The position numbers were made by a program, and so were the translations under genes. This document shows positions 10,241 to 20,041 of a DNA stretch of 64,000 bases, piece by piece. The stretch is from positions 1 through 64,000 of the forward strand of contig ML769564.1 in assembly GCA_009733575.1 (NCBI GenBank). Reading direction: 5' to 3'. The first letter of the stretch is position 1. Every line of letters begins with the position of its first letter. This stretch comes from Gymnopus androsaceus JB14 (lineage: Eukaryota; Basidiomycota; Agaricomycetes; Agaricales; Omphalotaceae). A model generated the notes under the pieces. It had not been told where the DNA came from, did no database searches, and saw nothing but the letters and a program-made list of their open reading frames with translations.

Positions 10241-13201
10241 CTCCGAGAACTTGTAGGGGTTTATTTTGATACCGCTATAGCCTCTGGTGGACTGGCCAAC
10301 TCCTCGGAAAGTCAGGGACATCCAATCCTTCCTCGGTTTCGCTAATTTCTATCGGTGTTTTATTTATAATTATTCTGAAATTGTCCTTCCACTAAACCGT
10401 CTCACCCGAAAGGGTATCGACTGGTTATGGTTGGCCGATTGTCAAGCAGCATTTGACAACTTGAAGTATGCCTTCACACACGCACCGATCCTTGCACATT
10501 GGGAACCAAACCGATGCCTTATTGTAGAAACCGACACATCCAATTACACCGTTGCGGCAATTCTTTCTATACTACTCAATGACAGTCAAATTCACCCTGT
10601 AGCGTTCTTATCCTGAACACTCCAAGCAGCAGAGATCAACTACGACACTCACGACAAAGAGCTCCTCGCCATTTTCGAGGTGTTCCGGAGCTGGCGGCAT
10701 TACCTCGAAGGCTCCAGTGAACTGATCGATGTGGTGACCGACCACAAGAATCTGGAGTATTTCTCAACTACGAAAATATTGACCTGACGACAGGTCCGAT
10801 GGTCTGAATACCTCCACACCTTCAACATGGTGATCCGGTTCCGTCCCGGTAAGCTCAGTGAAAAACCCGACGCTATGACTAGATGATGGGACGTCTACCT
10901 GAAAGAGGGGGATATTGGCTATGCGCAAGTCAATCCACAGAATTTCCGACCAATCTTCACAAATGAACAACTAACCACATCACTTCGAGCAACCTTCCTC
11001 GAAGGTCCGATCCTCTGAGCATCAATCGTCATGGATATTGAGGCACTCCATAATGCCATCTGACTCTCTCTTCCTCTGGATGCGGAAGCAGCCGCAGCTG
11101 ATCCGTCCAAACCTCGCTGGTCTCTCGGCTCTGACGGTCTACTCCGACTGGATAGCCGAATTTACGTACCTAATGGCGGAGACCTTCGACTTCAAGTCCT
11201 CCGATATTTCCATGACCACCTGCTCTCCAGTCATTCTGGTCAGAACAGAACACTTGAGTCTATTCAACGAGAATACACCTGGCCAAAAGTCTGAGACTTT
11301 GTTTGCAACTACATAAGTTCCTGCACAACCTGCGGTCATAATAAGTCTCGCCGGCACCGACCATATGGTCTGCTCAAACCACTTCCAGTTCTGCTTCGGC
11401 CATGGGATTCTATTTCCATGGACTTCATCGAAGAGTTACCGAACTCCAACGGTTATAATTCGATACTGGTCATTGTGGACTGATCCTCAAAACAAGGTAT
11501 CTTCATCCCTTGTCATACATTGATCACCTCCGAGCAGCTTGCTGTTTTTTTTGTCCTACATGTCTTCTCTAAACACGGAGTTCCGAGCCACGTAACCTCC
11601 AATCGAGGTTCCGAATTCGTCTCAGCCTTTTTCCACGCTCTTGGCCAAGCTCTCTCTATGGAGTTACATTTTACTTCCGGTTATCACCCCGAAGGCAATG
11701 GTCAAACCGAACGAGTCAATCAGACGCTAGAGCAATATATTCGAATCTACACTTCCTATCAACAGGACAACTGGGACGAGATCCTCCCACTTGCCGAATT
11801 TGCCTACAATAATGCGCCGAACGCCTCGACCGGTATTTCTCCATTCTTCGCCAATAAGGGTTATCATCCAAACATCACTGTTCAACCCGAAATTGATATC
11901 CATTCCGACCGAACCTGTGACTTCACCGTAAATCTTGATGAGCTCCATTCCTACCTCCATACTGAAATCAAAAACGCACAGGATTGTTGTAAAGAACAAG
12001 CCGATAAGTCTCGCATTCCACACCCCGAGTTTCCTATTGGCTTGGACATCTTCGTTCTCGCGAAGCACATCAAATCTACCCGGCCAACAAAGAAGTTTTC
12101 CGAAAAATATCTAGGACCATTCAAGGTCATTGGCCGACCCGGCTCCCTATCCTATAAGCTCCAGCTTCCTCAATATCTATCCTGAATCCATCCAGTCTTC
12201 CACGTCTCGCAACTTGAACCAAGTATTCCCAACTCCATTCCAAACCGAGTTCAACCACCACCGCCGCCAGTAGAGGTTGATGGTGAAACCGAATTCGAAG
12301 TTGCCGAGATACTAGACTCAAAGTATGACCGACGGTACAAACGATGCCCGCTTCGGTACTACATCCGGTGGTAAGGTTACGAAGGAACAGATGAAGAGTT
12401 TTCATGGATAGCAGCCGATGAGCTATCAGCAGATGAATTACTTCCGGCCTATCATACTCGGTATCCGAACAAACCCAGACCTGCCGATTCTTAGTACGCT
12501 TCCTTTCCTCCGTTTTTCTTTTCGTTTCCAGACCGAGACATCCGGCGGTCTCAGGGACAATTGCCATGATAGTAAATTGAGCGATTGTCTCCTACCGCCC
12601 GGTTGTACCTGGCTGCAAACCTTCTACTTATGACTTTTTATTTTTATACTACTTAAATTTTTCTTACTTGGCCTACTCGGCCGTATTTAAACTCAGAACA
12701 CACATTTTCAATTATATAGAAGTCCAAAATTTTATGTTATGGCCACCGAACTGGTCGACTGATCGCTCACTCCATATCTTCATCATCATCCTCTTCTTCG
12801 TCTTCCTCATCTTCGGTGTCCTCCTTTGCTTTCCCTTTTCCCTTCGACAAAAGTTGAACCAACCGATCGAACCAGGCTTCAATCCGGTCCAACCGATTGA
12901 GAATGGCGTCCTTGAACTCAGTCGACGAACCCATGACCAACCCTTCACCTCCGTCCTTCTTCGTTCTCTTCCTCGGACTTCCCTTCGACCGGTCGGCATG
13001 TGAACACCTTACCTTTGCCTTGTGACAACATTCGCACGTGGTACCCTTGAGGGACCACCGGGTGCAGGAGTCTCGGCCCCGCTTTTCGCATTCTCCACAC
13101 TTCGTCGGGAACACCTCTCCGACACCAACCTCCTTGGTAGAGTTAGCAAACGAACAAGTGAAAAGTAGGTTGTATTCACCAAAGACAGGACCCGTTTCCT
13201 C

Positions 13202-13856
13202 AGCTGGTTCATTAGCAGTATTAAAATAAACCCCAACAAGTTCTCGGAGGCGTATTTTAATACTAGCAACAAGTTGTCAGCACAGCTTTGACCCAGAAAA
13301 GAAATATTGATACAGAGAGAACAAGAGCCTGTGGGAAAAAACGGACACTTTTCCCATGCTCGTGTAGATCACCTGCACCCAACCCTAGCCCTACCTCGCA
13401 TCCTAACCCTAACCCTGATTAATATTTTAACAGTGGGGGCAAGCCCCCACACCCTCATTATTATCCTCAACCCCTAAACCCTAACCACCCTAACCCTAAC
13501 CTATGTTCACTGTTTGTTTGGCACTGTTTTGATCAGGTCTCTATGTTAGGGTAAGCACAAGTGCTTACCCTAACGAGACCTGACCAAAACAGTGCTTATT
13601 ACTATATTTGGTCATAACCCTAATTTTAGATTAGGATTAAGCGGAGGCACCACTGGAAAGAGGGAAAAAAATAAAGGGGCCTAGCCATTTCCGTTTTTTC
13701 CCACGGCTCCTAGTTCCCGAGATATGGCCCCATCTTATCATACTACGGTTAGGGTTCCCTGGGCATATTTGGCTGGCTGACAACTTGTCGCTAGTATTAA
13801 AATACGCCTCCGAGAACTTGTAGGGGTTTATTTTAATACCGCTATAGCCTCTGGTG
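13202..13856 (+). mobile_element. Family A element copy A2 (655 bp, uninterrupted)
   Basis: It has the same termini as A1. The perfect 8 bp duplication GTTTCCTC occurs at 13194-13201 and 13857-13864. It lies in the antisense gene of gypsy-1. This is the cleanest family copy: about 75 bp TIR, CCCTAA-rich left interior, a GTGGGGGC-AA-GCCCCCAC mini-hairpin, and a central hairpin at 13521-13595 whose arms differ by one mismatch and a 3 nt bulge. Confidence 0.92.
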
Positions 13857-14357
13857 GTTTCCTCTTCCTTTGCTCGGTCATCCCCGACTTCGGCTTGGGT
13901 GCTGGCCCTTCTACAATCTCGACCCCCGAGTCGGATCCGTCCACCATTTTTGAGAACTTCAGACAACAAGTTAGCTCGGCTCGGAAAAGAATAGCCGACA
14001 GGAAAAAACTTACTTTCTTTTTACCACCCCGTGCACCCAACCGACTACTTTCGGCCACCTTTGCGGCAGCCGCATCCTTATCCTTCTTCTTCTGCTCCGC
14101 AATGATTTTTTCCTCCCCTGCACGCATCTCAGCGATTGCCTTATCGGCAGTCTTCTCGGCTGACTGATGACGCCTTGTGCATTCCTCTTCCTCGGCCCGA
14201 GCCTTAGCCTCAGCCTCCTCTTCACGAGCCTTCCGTTCAGCTTCCTCCTTGGCCAAACGTTCTTCTTCGGCTTTCCTCTCGGCCTCTTCCTTTGCGAGAC
14301 GCTCTTCTTCAGCTTTTCTCTCGGCCTCCTCATGGGCGAGCCGATCTGCCTCCTCGC

Positions 14358-15000
14358 CACCTGAGGCTCTGGGCTTATTAAAATAAAGCCCGACAACTTG
14401 TCGTAGGTGCATTTTAATATTTGCGACAGCTATATAGAGCCTACAGTACTGACAGGGGAACCCTAACCATAGTATGATAAGATGGGGCCATATCTCGGGA
14501 ACGAGGGACCGTGAGAAAAAACGGAAATGGCTATACCCCGTTATTTTCGGCCCTCTTTCTGATGGTGGTATTAATTTAACCCTAACCCTAAAAGTGAATT
14601 ATGCCAAAAAAGGAAATTTTAGCACTGTTTTGGTCAGGTCTTGTTAGGGTGAGCACAAGTGCTCACCCTAACAAGACCTGACCAAAACAGTGCCAAACAA
14701 ACAGTGCACATAGGTTAGGGTTAGGTGGTTAGGGTTTAGGGGTTAAGGATAAAAATGGGGGTGTGGGGGCTTGCCCCCACTGTTATAATATTAGTCATCA
14801 TTAGGTTAGGATGTGAGGTAGGGTTAGGGTTGGGTGCAGGTGACCTGTATGAGCATGAGAAAAGTGTCCTTTTTTTCCCATGGGCTCTCGTTCTCTCTGT
14901 ATAGATATTACAACTTTGGTGCTGACAAGTTGTCCCAAATATTAAAATGTACCTCCGAGAACTTGTCAGGGTTTATTTTAATACTGCTAAAGAACCAGCT
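14358..15000 (-). mobile_element. Family A element copy A3 (643 bp, opposite orientation)
   Basis: The left end CACCTGAGGC matches the family right end, and the right end GAACCAGCT matches the family left end, so it is inverted relative to A1/A2. Flanking octamers CTCCTCGC and GTCCTTGC match at 6 of 8. Its central hairpin at 14622-14693 has 35 bp perfect arms. It splits the antisense coiled-coil gene. Confidence 0.88.
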
Positions 15001-15251
15001 GTCCTTGCGAGCAATTCGGGCCGCTTCTTTTCTCATGTGCCAAATCTTCTCCTTCTTGTCCTTGGCAGTGGCAAGAGCTTTCTCCATCGCTGCGATATCG
15101 ATGTTGTCGTTGGGGATGGGAGCAGTGGGATCGAAGTCAGACATGGTGGCAGGGAAGAAAGGAAATTTTTACAAGTCCAACAAAATGGTTCTGATTTTAT
15201 AGCCATCACGGCGATCAAAGCCATGAGGCAGATCTTAACAAGATTCATTCC

Positions 15252-16374
15252 ACTTCAGGCTGCCCCAACTTATATCTTCTTAGTTAGACCAAAGTGTAAC
15301 AATCCACTATCTAATATGAAGTAAATCCACAGGAAATCCAGGGCCCTGGATTCCAGGGGCCAGCCTGGAATCCATGGTGTGACAGGTGTCACACTATATG
15401 GAATCCATGGTCTGTGGAATCCATGGACTACACAATGAAGTAGCCACAGACTAATAAATACAGCATAGTGGTGTATGGATTCCACACACTATGAACTATA
15501 GTAGTTCATGGAATCCATGTGCTACTATAGTTTGTAGTGCAGGGGTTCAATTCAATCTGACAATGAAAATTGCTACTGGTTCCATGGGTCATTCATTACA
15601 TCTTAAAAGATTCAATGCACCCAAAGATTTCACTCATTTCAGACAGTTGAAAAGCTCTTGTGAGATATTTCCAGTCATTTTAGATGGCTGAAAGGACTCT
15701 GCTCACTTGAGATGAACATATTTTTGAGTAAAATTAAATGGTACCATTCAATCTGATGATGAAAATCACTACCGATTCCGGTACAGTGGTGGTACTTAGA
15801 TTAGTCATTTAATACACCCTAAAATACTCATTGCATTGTAAAAATTTAGAATAAGTACCTGCAGGTGCATATATACAATGGAACCAGTGAAGAAGCCCTA
15901 GATTGGGTTTTTCTCAGGTGCTTGGTTTCCTGAGTGGGACGGAGCAATAATATTCAGAAAGGGACAGAGAGCTCATTCATACACTACTACATGGATTCCA
16001 TACACTACAATATTTTAGTCATGGATCCATAGACTTACATTGAGTAGTTCATGGATTCCAAGACTATGATAATTTCTAGTCCATAGATTCCACACACTAC
16101 TACATGGATTCCATAGACTGCAACATTTTGTGGTCCATGGATTCCACAGACCATGGATTCCATAGACAACTACATTTTGTAGTCCGTGGATTCCACAGAC
16201 CATGGATTCCATAGACTACTATATTTTGTAGTCCATGGATTCCACAGACCATGGATTCCATATAGTGTGACACCTGTCACACCATGGATTTCCTGTGGAT
16301 TTACTTCATATTAGATAGTGGATTGTTACACTTTGGTCTAACTAAGAAGATATAAATTGGGGCAGCCTGGAATG
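15252..16374. mobile_element. Element D: nonautonomous TIR element with TGGAATCCA arrays
   Basis: Terminal inverted repeats of about 90 bp are nearly identical; both contain TCTTCTTAGTTAGACC and TGAAGTAAATCCACAGG. The perfect 8 bp duplication TTCATTCC occurs at 15244-15251 and 16375-16382. Subterminal zones repeat TGGAATCCATGG and its complement many times. No coding capacity was seen. It lies upstream of the antisense gene start and just before the gypsy-1 polypurine tract. Confidence 0.9.
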
Positions 16375-16476
16375 TTCATTCCGATCACTATTCCATCAAC
16401 AGAACTCTGATCTTTTTCAAAGTCAGATTTCGGACATCATCTTAGCCGTCGAGGGCTCCGGCTAAGAGGGGGATAC

Positions 16477-17086
16477 TGTTACGACCATGCTGGCTACGGC
16501 CGGTACACTTACCAAGACGACCGAGATCCCTCTGTACTTATATCGGATATTTTCTTTTAAGTGACTGAGCCAGTCGGGCCGGTCACCTTGGTCCTTTTCA
16601 GTCCGTTTCTTATTGTTTTCTATTCACTCTCACGTTTAACAATTACTCTAACTGAAAGACAATTACTTATTATTCTCCTTCCCGGCCGACTGATATTGTA
16701 CGGGAAGCTATTATCTTTATTTAACAATAAGGACTACCATATATAAGCCGACTAATCTTGTATAGTAGTCTTTAGTTTAAATATCAACTTGGATTAACCC
16801 TATACTCGACTCAACACCTTCCGGCCTTGATCCTTTACTCACCGACGACCTTCGGCATTGTCAAGTCCATCTCGGACATCTTTACCAACGACCTTCGGTG
16901 TCGTTGCTTCCATTCCCTTCAGGACCATTCGGCGTAGCGAGGGTCCGTCCTAATAGACGGTCTGCGGTCCGCTTCCTTCTCATGTCTCCGGTCGGCAACT
17001 ATTTTGGTTGCCTCGGTTTATACTTTGGTCCGACCCGGATTGACTTCTTTCAGGTCCGGCTCCCCTCCGGTAGCACGGTCCTAACA
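16477..17086 (+). repeat. gypsy-1 3' LTR
   Basis: It is 610 bp, collinear with 3511-4120 and preceded by the purine tract AAGAGGGGGATA. It ends CTAACA directly before the TATAC duplication. Confidence 0.93.
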
Positions 17087-17115
17087 TATACACCAGGAAA
17101 TACCCTGATCATATA

Positions 17116-17852
17116 CAGTCATAGAGCGCTTACCAAGACATGCAATTAAAAATATATATATTGCATAGGAAGGAGACAGAATTAGGCCTTGGGGACCACA
17201 CCATGAGAAAGAAGGGTATCGAAAACCCTTGTACACAATGTTTCACATTTTTAGAGTCCCATTTGAATGCACAAAAAAAGGATCATTTGCAGCTGTTGGA
17301 ATCAGACCGGAACCGGCCACCGAGACACTCTGTCACAGAGGCATATTATCAACATATTATGCCAATCCAGGTCCATGGAGCTATATTATCTTTATAATTA
17401 CTCTCAAATAAACATTCTCTGGCTATGCCTGAAGGAGGAATGAGCCATTTACTGGTATTTAGTGGACCTGCCAACATGTGACATAGTGTGACATATTCTT
17501 CTCCAAGAGGGAAATTGGGCATATCACAACCAAAAGAGCACAGAACCTAAGCAAATTATATATTGCCAAGTTTGGATTCACAAGATGAATGTATCTAAAG
17601 CAAAATCAGCACTCAAGAGTAAGTTTTACAGTCGCCCTACACCAAAAACAAATTTGAGCAGTGCACAGAATCTCACAAATGTGCTCGCCCTGAACCAAGT
17701 AGTTGTTTAACTATCTTTGTGTGGATATATATTGTATATAGGATCATTCTACATATTTGGAGATACTTTTTAGCTATCTCCAGGCCCCAGAGCCTGAGCT
17801 TTAAGCAAGTGTCTCGGTGAGTGGGGGTGTCTCGGTAAGTGCTCTATGACTG
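17116..17852. mobile_element. Element E: TA-flanked MITE, pogo/Tc1-mariner-like ends
   Basis: The left end CAGTCATAGAGCGCTTACC and the complement of the right end CAGTCATAGAGCACTTACC give about 25 bp of TIR. TA flanks both sides (17114-17115, 17853-17854). CAGT ends with a TA duplication are typical of pogo/Fot1-type elements. No transposase frame is present in its 737 bp. Confidence 0.7.
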
Positions 17853-17854
17853 TA

Positions 17855-18771
17855 TGTCCCATATGCCCTGTATGTCCTAAGCTTGATCAGTTCTTGCCAG
17901 TCAAGTCCAGAAGAGAGGGAAATGAAAGAAAGCCCTGCACAGTGGAAGTACCATGCAGTGGGCTTGTGGGAGCAAAAAGGAAGGGGTTTGGGGGAACCTA
18001 GGTTCCCCCAATGCACCACGTGCAGTGGCTGCCCCAGGGTCGGTGCCCTGTAAGAGTCCCATAAATATTATTTTACTTCCAGTCTCCCAGAGCTGACTAT
18101 GATTGGACTGGGGCATTTCCTGCAACACAATTTTTCTCGTTTTGTGTGGAGCTGGATAAGACAACTGATACAGTGGGACAGAAGGTGCTTGTAAAGCAGG
18201 TGAATTGCATCAGTAAATACCACTTTTCCTCTGCGGGGACAGCATAACTGGCTCCACCAGCTCAAAAGCCACAGCTTGATGAACCACAGCAATACTATCC
18301 ATTACCGGTATTCCCACCACAGATGCGGGCAGGTTTCTCCTAGAAAAACCGCATTTGTTATCATGCACTGTACAAGGTTCCAAATTAATCTATTCCTTCT
18401 TCCCAGCAATCTCTCTCTCCTTGCAGCAGCAGCAGCTTTTTTACCAAAATACATACACAAATGTGACCACTAACACTGAAATCTACGGTACTGGCAATAG
18501 TATCCATAGGAAAGGTACCAAAATGCATCATTCCATCAGTCACTGCAATGAACAACTCATTCTTCCACAGTATGCCAAGGGCCAAATATTTGGCTTATGA
18601 CATGGGTAAGTAGTAAATTGAAACTTTGCCTACAAATGGGACAGGTACTTATATGTAGAAGAGCCATCATGATAAGCAATAAATCAGAAAATGAATCCAA
18701 CAAGGAGACAAGATGAAATCATTGAAATTTGGAAATGAGAGGCATGCAAACCTGCACAATATAGAAAAAAT
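17855..18771. other. Unassigned DNA between MITE E and copia-1
   Basis: Several 60-90 codon minus-strand frames occur between 17900 and 18585 (for example one reading VTDGMMHFGTFPMD near 18530). I cannot join them into a recognised protein. They may be exons of a degraded gene. No LTR or TIR was seen here. Confidence 0.4.
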
Positions 18772-19897
18772 TGTTGGAATGGCAAGCCACATCAGCAAAA
18801 ACTGGATGTTTGCTGGAGCAGTCAGAGCATTGAATTATGCTCTGGAGAGCTCTGGAGACTCTGGCTGCTCTGGCTGCTCCGAACTGTCAGACTCAGAGCT
18901 AATTTGGACTGATGGGCTGATTTGCACTTGACATGTTGGTCATTTGCCCAAAATAGAAGGAAGTGTTACCATTGCCGACTGTTTTCATTTACTTATATCA
19001 CATAACTGTCAATGATGCAATGATGCTGTAAACTGTTATATACTTATATAAAATGCTGGCCATCCAACGCAAAGTAGAACTTGAACTTTTTTTTCTGACC
19101 CTCCCTCACGCTCATGCTCCAGCCTCCCAGTGTCATGGCATGTAATCTTTCTCTGCTGTAAGTCCTTACCATATAAGTTTTTGTTCAATTGTTGATTAAT
19201 TGCAAAATCCAGGGAATTGCAGGAATTGCAGAGCTGGGGGCAGAGAGAGCTGAAATTGGGAGACTCAAGTTGCGTGTTGAGAAATATCAGGAAACTTTTC
19301 TCAGAACAGGCAAGCGGGTGCCTCTGTTGTATATACATATATAGTGAATTGAATGATGACTATGTAATTGTTAATTCATCAGCGAAACCTGGGTTTCAAA
19401 CTGCTTTCATGCTCCAGAGAGCTACAGAGCGCTCTGGAGACCCTACCTTGCTTAGCCGGACACCCGGGTTTTGCAGACGTTCATGATTACTAAGGGTTTC
19501 ATAGCTCTCTGGAGCACTCTGGAGCTACTACCCTTGCTTTGGCTGCTCCAGAAGCTCTGGGTGCTCTGGGTGCTCTGGAGAGCTCTGGAGAGCTCTGGAG
19601 AATATCCAGGTTTTGCTGATGCAGAACAGTCCGGAACTCTACTTGCCTAGTAGTTTGATATTATTTATTATTGGTTGATAATTACTATAGATGTAGATAG
19701 TATTACTATACATATAGCAGCACAGCCACAACTGCAGCTAGTGCACAGCTTGCACATTGATATACATCAATGCACAGTACTGCGGACTGCGGAAATATAA
19801 TTTGTACAGTATATAAAGGGCTCATCTGAGCTCACTATCAAATAACAATAGTTTTTACCCCACCAAATAATATTCAGCAAGACATAGCCTTCTAATA
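18772..19897 (+). repeat. copia-1 5' LTR (292 bp plus inserted element F)
   Basis: It matches 36335-36623 except that F sits after GGCAAGCC. It shares the TATATAAAGGGCTC promoter-like motif near 19812. Differences from the 3' LTR are scattered substitutions plus a small indel (TGTAG). Confidence 0.9.
18789..19622. mobile_element. Element F: nonautonomous KDZ-like element
   Basis: The ends are ACATCAGCAAAAACTGG and, from the right, GCATCAGCAAAACCTGG. This is the same terminal sequence as the transposase-bearing element at 53779-61706. The insertion is proven by the 3' LTR, which lacks it. No target duplication is visible, and one base of the site seems lost. Subterminal zones repeat CTCTGGAG/CTCCAGAG. 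No coding capacity. Confidence 0.8.
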
Positions 19898-19914
19898 GGT
19901 TATGGGCCCTGACC
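19898..19914 (+). other. copia-1 primer binding site (initiator tRNA-Met half)
   Basis: GGTTATGGGCCCTGACC begins right after the LTR. It is complementary to the anticodon-arm region of initiator tRNA-Met (CAU loop), as in Drosophila copia, which primes from a half-tRNA. The same sequence recurs at 53617. Confidence 0.75.
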
Positions 19915-20041
19915 TTGACTGAATATAAATAGATATCTTTGAGACTACTCATCACAACAAGTATTGAACTCAACAACTTTGAATCTAACATCTAAATTTA
20001 CCTAAAATGTCTACTAGTAATAAGTACAAGCAACTCTAAGC

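Larger units (their letters stand above)
8803..10289 (+). mobile_element. Family A element copy A1 (interrupted by B1)
   Basis: It starts AGCTGGTTCATTAGCAG and ends ATAGCCTCTGGTG. The perfect 8 bp duplication GACTGGCC occurs at 8795-8802 and 10290-10297. The terminal inverted repeat is about 75 bp and shares the core GTATTAAAATAAACCCC and ACAAGTTCTCGGAG. Without B1 it is 660 bp, matching A2 (655) and A3 (643). Its length plus duplication shifts the host Pol frame exactly as observed. The interior holds CCCTAA-rich stretches and a 38 bp perfect hairpin. No protein is encoded. Confidence 0.9.
5905..12491 (+). pseudogene. pol: gypsy-1 Pol (protease, RT, RNase H, integrase, chromodomain), disrupted
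   Basis: The frame passes from about 5905 through the protease motif LLDSGSTDNF (6113). Element C interrupts it, and it resumes with the RT at 8070-8802 (YLDDILIY intact). A1 interrupts next. From 10287 come the RT thumb, RNase H, an HHCC-like region, the integrase core (GQTERVNQ near 11700) and a chromodomain (12290-12450). Nine in-frame TGA codons lie at 7988, 10614, 10785, 10884, 11016, 11061, 11292, 11481 and 12183, with one TAA at 12372. From 10287 on, all are in one frame with no frameshift. By family alignment from memory, the TGAs replace arginine (for example the VDR.SK and LTRRQ motifs). It cannot be translated as it stands. Confidence 0.9.
12767..15144 (-). pseudogene. Antisense gene of gypsy-1 (coiled coil plus Cys-rich zinc-cluster-like protein), split by A2 and A3
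   Basis: It reads convergently to pol. The start ATG is at 15142-15144 (MSDFDPTAP), followed by an acidic/alanine-rich helix. A3 interrupts, and then comes a long coiled coil of repeated EEAERKAEEERLAK units. An intron near 13960-14010 ends before FSKMVDGSDS. A2 interrupts next, and an intron follows at about 13145-13193. The Cys-rich segment KCGECEKRG...CECCHKAKVRC comes after, then a heptad-like DRIEAWFDRLVQLL and an acidic tail ending at TGA 12767. Removing A3 with one 8 bp duplication keeps the frame across the junction. From memory, similar antisense genes with Cys clusters occur in Agaricomycete gypsy elements. Its role is unknown. Confidence 0.7.
3511..17086 (+). mobile_element. gypsy-1: complete but decayed Ty3/gypsy LTR retrotransposon
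   Basis: Two 610 bp LTRs (3511-4120 and 16477-17086) begin TGTTAC and end CTAACA. The flanking 5 bp are TATAC on both sides (3506-3510 and 17087-17091), a perfect target duplication. Internal order is gag, protease, RT, RNase H, integrase and chromodomain on plus, then a convergent minus-strand gene. A polypurine tract AAGAGGGGGATA lies just before the 3' LTR. Subtracting insertions C, A1 (with B1), A2, A3 and D leaves roughly 8.4 kb. No TGG-type primer site follows the 5' LTR, so self-priming is possible but unproven. Confidence 0.95.

Noticed and set aside
10287..12491. UGA read as a sense codon (recoding) in gypsy-1 Pol
   Set aside because: Host-type genes and gypsy-4 pol end normally and have no internal TGA, while the LTRs show matching CpG transitions; mutation is the simpler explanation.
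14167..14386. Plus-strand Ser/Ala/Phe-rich frames
   Set aside because: They are the antisense reading of the minus-strand coiled-coil repeat.
17901..18585. A host gene on the minus strand
   Set aside because: Frames cannot be joined by convincing splice sites and no domain was recognised.
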